Below the pieces are notes generated by a model. That model worked only from the letters and a program-made list of their open reading frames with translations, ran no database searches and was not told the DNA's origin. Below are positions 20,466 through 22,701 of a stretch of DNA of 22,701 nucleotides, in pieces (within the stretch, counting starts at the first letter, position 1; each line of letters begins with the position of its first letter). A program made the translations under genes and the position numbers. Origin of the DNA: a virus; the IMG/VR virus record IMGVR_UViG_3300017708_001836, positions 1-22,701 of that record. One strand, given 5' to 3'.

Positions 20466-22525
20466 TGTTTAGTACATACTATAATGCAGCAATAAGAAAG
20501 TTAGTTGTTGGTTTTGGATCTTTGTTTGATAACATAGTAATTCAAAGAACTAACAGAGCCGGCGACCAGATAGATCGTATTAGAGTCCCCCTAGCATATG
20601 GTCCCTCTGAAAAATTCTTGATGCGCCTTGATCAGCCAAGTAGCATTAACGAAGAGCAAACTAGCGTACAGATCACTCTACCTAGAATGTCATTTGAAAT
20701 CACGGCAATATCATACGATTCTGGTAGAGTAAAAAACAGACTCAATCAAACTTGGGCCACTCCATCCTCTGATGGAACCACGACATTTTCATATTCAGAA
20801 GTGCCATACAATGTCACGTTCTCCCTTTATGCTATGGTAAGAAACATGGATGACGGGTTCCAAATAATGGAGCAAGTTCTACCATTGTTCTCCCCTGACT
20901 TCAATATCAGAATAAATTTCACCGATCTATTCAAGAAGGTAGACGTTCCAATCATTCTAAATGATGTAACACTGGCAGAAGACTATGATGGTGATTTTGA
21001 AACCAGAAGAAATATTCTTCTAACCTTTGACTTTACTGCCAAGACATATGTGTATGGTCCGGAGAAATCTTCTAATATTATTACAGATGCAACCATAAGA
21101 TCATGGGACTATAACTTGGGTAAATCTGGAGCATATCAATTTTTCCAGACTGGTATTTCTGGTGACATATCTGGCTTTACCGCAGGACAAACATACGATA
21201 CATATCAACACACATATGAAGTAGGGAACTATGGCGTAACTGGAGCGATAGATACTTACGGAAACTATATTGGGCCTACATTTGGGTCTACTAAATATAA
21301 GTCATTTGTTGTAGATAGAAGACCATTTTATTCTATAGATTTGTCTGTCGGGAATAAGGGAATCGAAGCCTGGAGAATGACATCTGACGCGACTCAGATA
21401 ACGAACCCAGGCGTAACTTCAGGTAGCACTGCTGATCCACAGGATGCCATAAGAACTCTCGCTGAAATAACTCTACAGAGAGAATATGAAAGAGGATTCC
21501 GTAGATTTAGTATAAGAGGTGCAATGGGTAGTAGAACTAGCAATTTCACGGGTAATGGAGTACCTAGTGCATCATGGTCAGCGGGTGATCCAAATCTAGG
21601 AACTTGGAGTGATAAACAAAATATAGCAACCGTGAAGTCAAGTGGGGCAACACTTGAATATGTGTTCACTACTACAGGTAAACGAAAGAGCGTGGATGTG
21701 ACTGCTGCAACTGCTGATCGTCAGCAATCATTTATTAACTTCCTGAAACCTTGGATAGACTCGAAGGCCGCAGCCGGCGATCCAGTACAAGTCTATGTCT
21801 ATGATGGTTACCAGTTGGCATTCCATGATACCGCACAGACTGATCCAGCAAAGGGAAATCTGGCCATGGTCTTGAAATCTAATTCTGGTTGGTCTGGGGA
21901 TACAAAGGAAAGATTCCCTATACCAGACTTTAGTAAATCTTCACATATAGAATTCCGTGAGAACGAAGTCATTCCTTGGAGAGATGAAGTTGGGATCCAT
22001 GGTTTCATGGTAGATGCTGCCTCTAATGCTGGAGATACAGCAGGTAATTATGGAATTCCCCGTGCGCCGGGTTACTTTGAGTTTTACCGTGATCGAGGAT
22101 TAGATATTATAGGAGAAGCAGTTCCTATGATTCAGGGTGCAGGAGGTACATATGATTTGAACCCTGATCTGTATAAACTCACACCGTATGTTGGATATGG
22201 TGGTGGAACAGCAGACGGATTAGCAGGTAATTTCTGGGGAAATCGTAACTGGAGAACTATTTTCCCATCAACCACTGACAGTGAAATTCATATGGTAGTG
22301 CAATGGACATTTCAAGGAGCGCCTGGTGGAATTAATAGTGAATACTGGAACGGGGCAACCTACGACTTTGCAGGAATTACTGCGGAAATTAAACAAGCAC
22401 ACGATAATGGATTTATTGTTGATGCTGGATTCGGCCCGTATTTATCAGCAAGTCCAGCAGAAGAAGCAAAGAGATCTATCGTACTAGATTACATCGTTGA
22501 ACTGGGTGGATCTGCTGCTGAATAG
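20465..22525 (+). CDS. 15: Tail sheath stabiliser gp15 fused to a C-terminal TIM-barrel-like domain
   Basis: Residues 1 to about 200 match T4 gp15, the tail terminator/sheath stabiliser that caps the tail and joins it to the neck: FSTYYNAAIRKL at the start, IRVPLAYGPSEKFLMRL (39-55), and the hallmark GFQIMEQVLPLFSPDFNIRI (131-150; T4 MFQIVEQILPYFQPHFN). T4 gp15 is 272 residues; this protein is 686. A Gly/Tyr-rich linker (about 217-279) leads to a domain of about 400 residues alternating strands and helices: AIRTLAEITLQREYERGFR, FINFLKPWIDSK then VQVYVYDGYQLAF, GIHGFMVDAASN (Asp517), LDIIGEAVPM (Glu551) and a closing GFIVDAGFGPY (Asp653). This looks like a glycoside-hydrolase-type TIM barrel, with Asp517 and Glu551 as candidate acidic residues. 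That reading is inference. The start follows GGAGGG at 20450-20455. Confidence 0.88.
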   Translation: MFSTYYNAAIRKLVVGFGSLFDNIVIQRTNRAGDQIDRIRVPLAYGPSEKFLMRLDQPSSINEEQTSVQITLPRMSFEITAISYDSGRVKNRLNQTWATPSSDGTTTFSYSEVPYNVTFSLYAMVRNMDDGFQIMEQVLPLFSPDFNIRINFTDLFKKVDVPIILNDVTLAEDYDGDFETRRNILLTFDFTAKTYVYGPEKSSNIITDATIRSWDYNLGKSGAYQFFQTGISGDISGFTAGQTYDTYQHTYEVGNYGVTGAIDTYGNYIGPTFGSTKYKSFVVDRRPFYSIDLSVGNKGIEAWRMTSDATQITNPGVTSGSTADPQDAIRTLAEITLQREYERGFRRFSIRGAMGSRTSNFTGNGVPSASWSAGDPNLGTWSDKQNIATVKSSGATLEYVFTTTGKRKSVDVTAATADRQQSFINFLKPWIDSKAAAGDPVQVYVYDGYQLAFHDTAQTDPAKGNLAMVLKSNSGWSGDTKERFPIPDFSKSSHIEFRENEVIPWRDEVGIHGFMVDAASNAGDTAGNYGIPRAPGYFEFYRDRGLDIIGEAVPMIQGAGGTYDLNPDLYKLTPYVGYGGGTADGLAGNFWGNRNWRTIFPSTTDSEIHMVVQWTFQGAPGGINSEYWNGATYDFAGITAEIKQAHDNGFIVDAGFGPYLSASPAEEAKRSIVLDYIVELGGSAAE

Positions 22526-22576
22526 AACTACGAGTCATACATAAGGTATATTTTCACTTTTGTGATAGGAATTATT
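22526..22576 (+). other. 51-base gap before the gp16-position gene
   Basis: The gap holds CATACATA at 22536-22543, which shares ATACATA with the candidate promoter in the gp13 hairpin, and an AGGAA ribosome binding site at 22567-22571. A very short TCAC-TTTT-GTGA inverted repeat is also present. None of these is strong enough to call a promoter or terminator. Confidence 0.4.
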
Positions 22577-22701
22577 ATGGATCCCAACAAAAATCTAGCA
22601 AAGGCGTTAGGCGTGGATTTTGAAAAGAAAGACATAGTAAAGAAGAAACCTACTGAGATCACAGTCAATCATAAGGATATACAAGATCCTGATCTTAAGA
22701 A
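22577..22701 (+). CDS. Probable small terminase subunit (gp16 position), 3'-truncated
   Basis: The first 41 codons of a gene that runs off the window. The ATG is five bases after AGGAA. The visible residues (MDPNKNLAKALGVDFEKKDI, then KKKPTEIT and DIQDPDLK) are charged and helix-prone. No catalytic motif can be seen in so short a piece. In T4-like phages gene 16, the small terminase subunit that recognises DNA for packaging, follows gene 15 directly, and position is the main reason for this call. Confidence 0.55.
   Translation, partial: MDPNKNLAKALGVDFEKKDIVKKKPTEITVNHKDIQDPDLK

Overview
This window looks like part of the late structural region of a T4-like contractile-tailed phage (myovirus), of the kind common in marine samples. 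Every gene is on the plus strand, the DNA is AT-rich, genes are packed with gaps of 0-66 bases or 1-base TAATG overlaps, and there are no tRNAs, integrases or host metabolic genes. The anchor is a T4-order block at the right end: neck protein gp13, neck protein gp14, tail-sheath stabiliser gp15 and the start of a gene in the gp16 (small terminase) position. The host cannot be read from the window.

Left part (1-3142): the 3' end of a large tail-fibre/baseplate-type protein with an NGAFDIWQRG...ADRW carbohydrate-binding-like domain, then a tail-collar-domain protein in the position of T4 gene 12 (short tail fibre). Both carry a beta-rich module of a type common in marine phage structural proteins.

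Middle part (3151-18124): about 15 kb of unusual fibre genes where T4 has only wac (fibritin, the neck whiskers). Three consecutive genes (401, 1950 and 1470 codons) start with a short collagen-like Gly-X-Y segment. The second and third, and the following 1150-codon gene, carry many copies of a cysteine-rich module (GxCC...C...C...GG...C...C). The 1950-residue protein also has a DUF1566/lectin-like domain, the 1470-residue protein a run of 12 aspartates, and the 1150-residue protein a C-terminal leucine-rich repeat domain. I infer a set of disulfide-rich virion fibres or adhesins attached near the neck, tail or capsid.

Right part (18135-22701): a small lysine-rich, six-cysteine protein, then gp13, gp14, gp15 and the gp16-position gene. 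Two features stand out. First, a perfect 15-bp hairpin buries the ribosome binding site of gp13 and has a late-promoter-like TATACATA across its loop, an arrangement resembling the translational switches of T4 genes e, soc and I-TevI. Second, gp15 is more than twice its usual length because it carries a C-terminal domain of about 400 residues that looks like a TIM-barrel glycoside-hydrolase fold.

The genes together would build the distal tail/baseplate fibres, a set of accessory adhesive fibres, and the neck and tail terminator that join head to tail. Family assignments come from remembered motifs and gene order, not from a database search.
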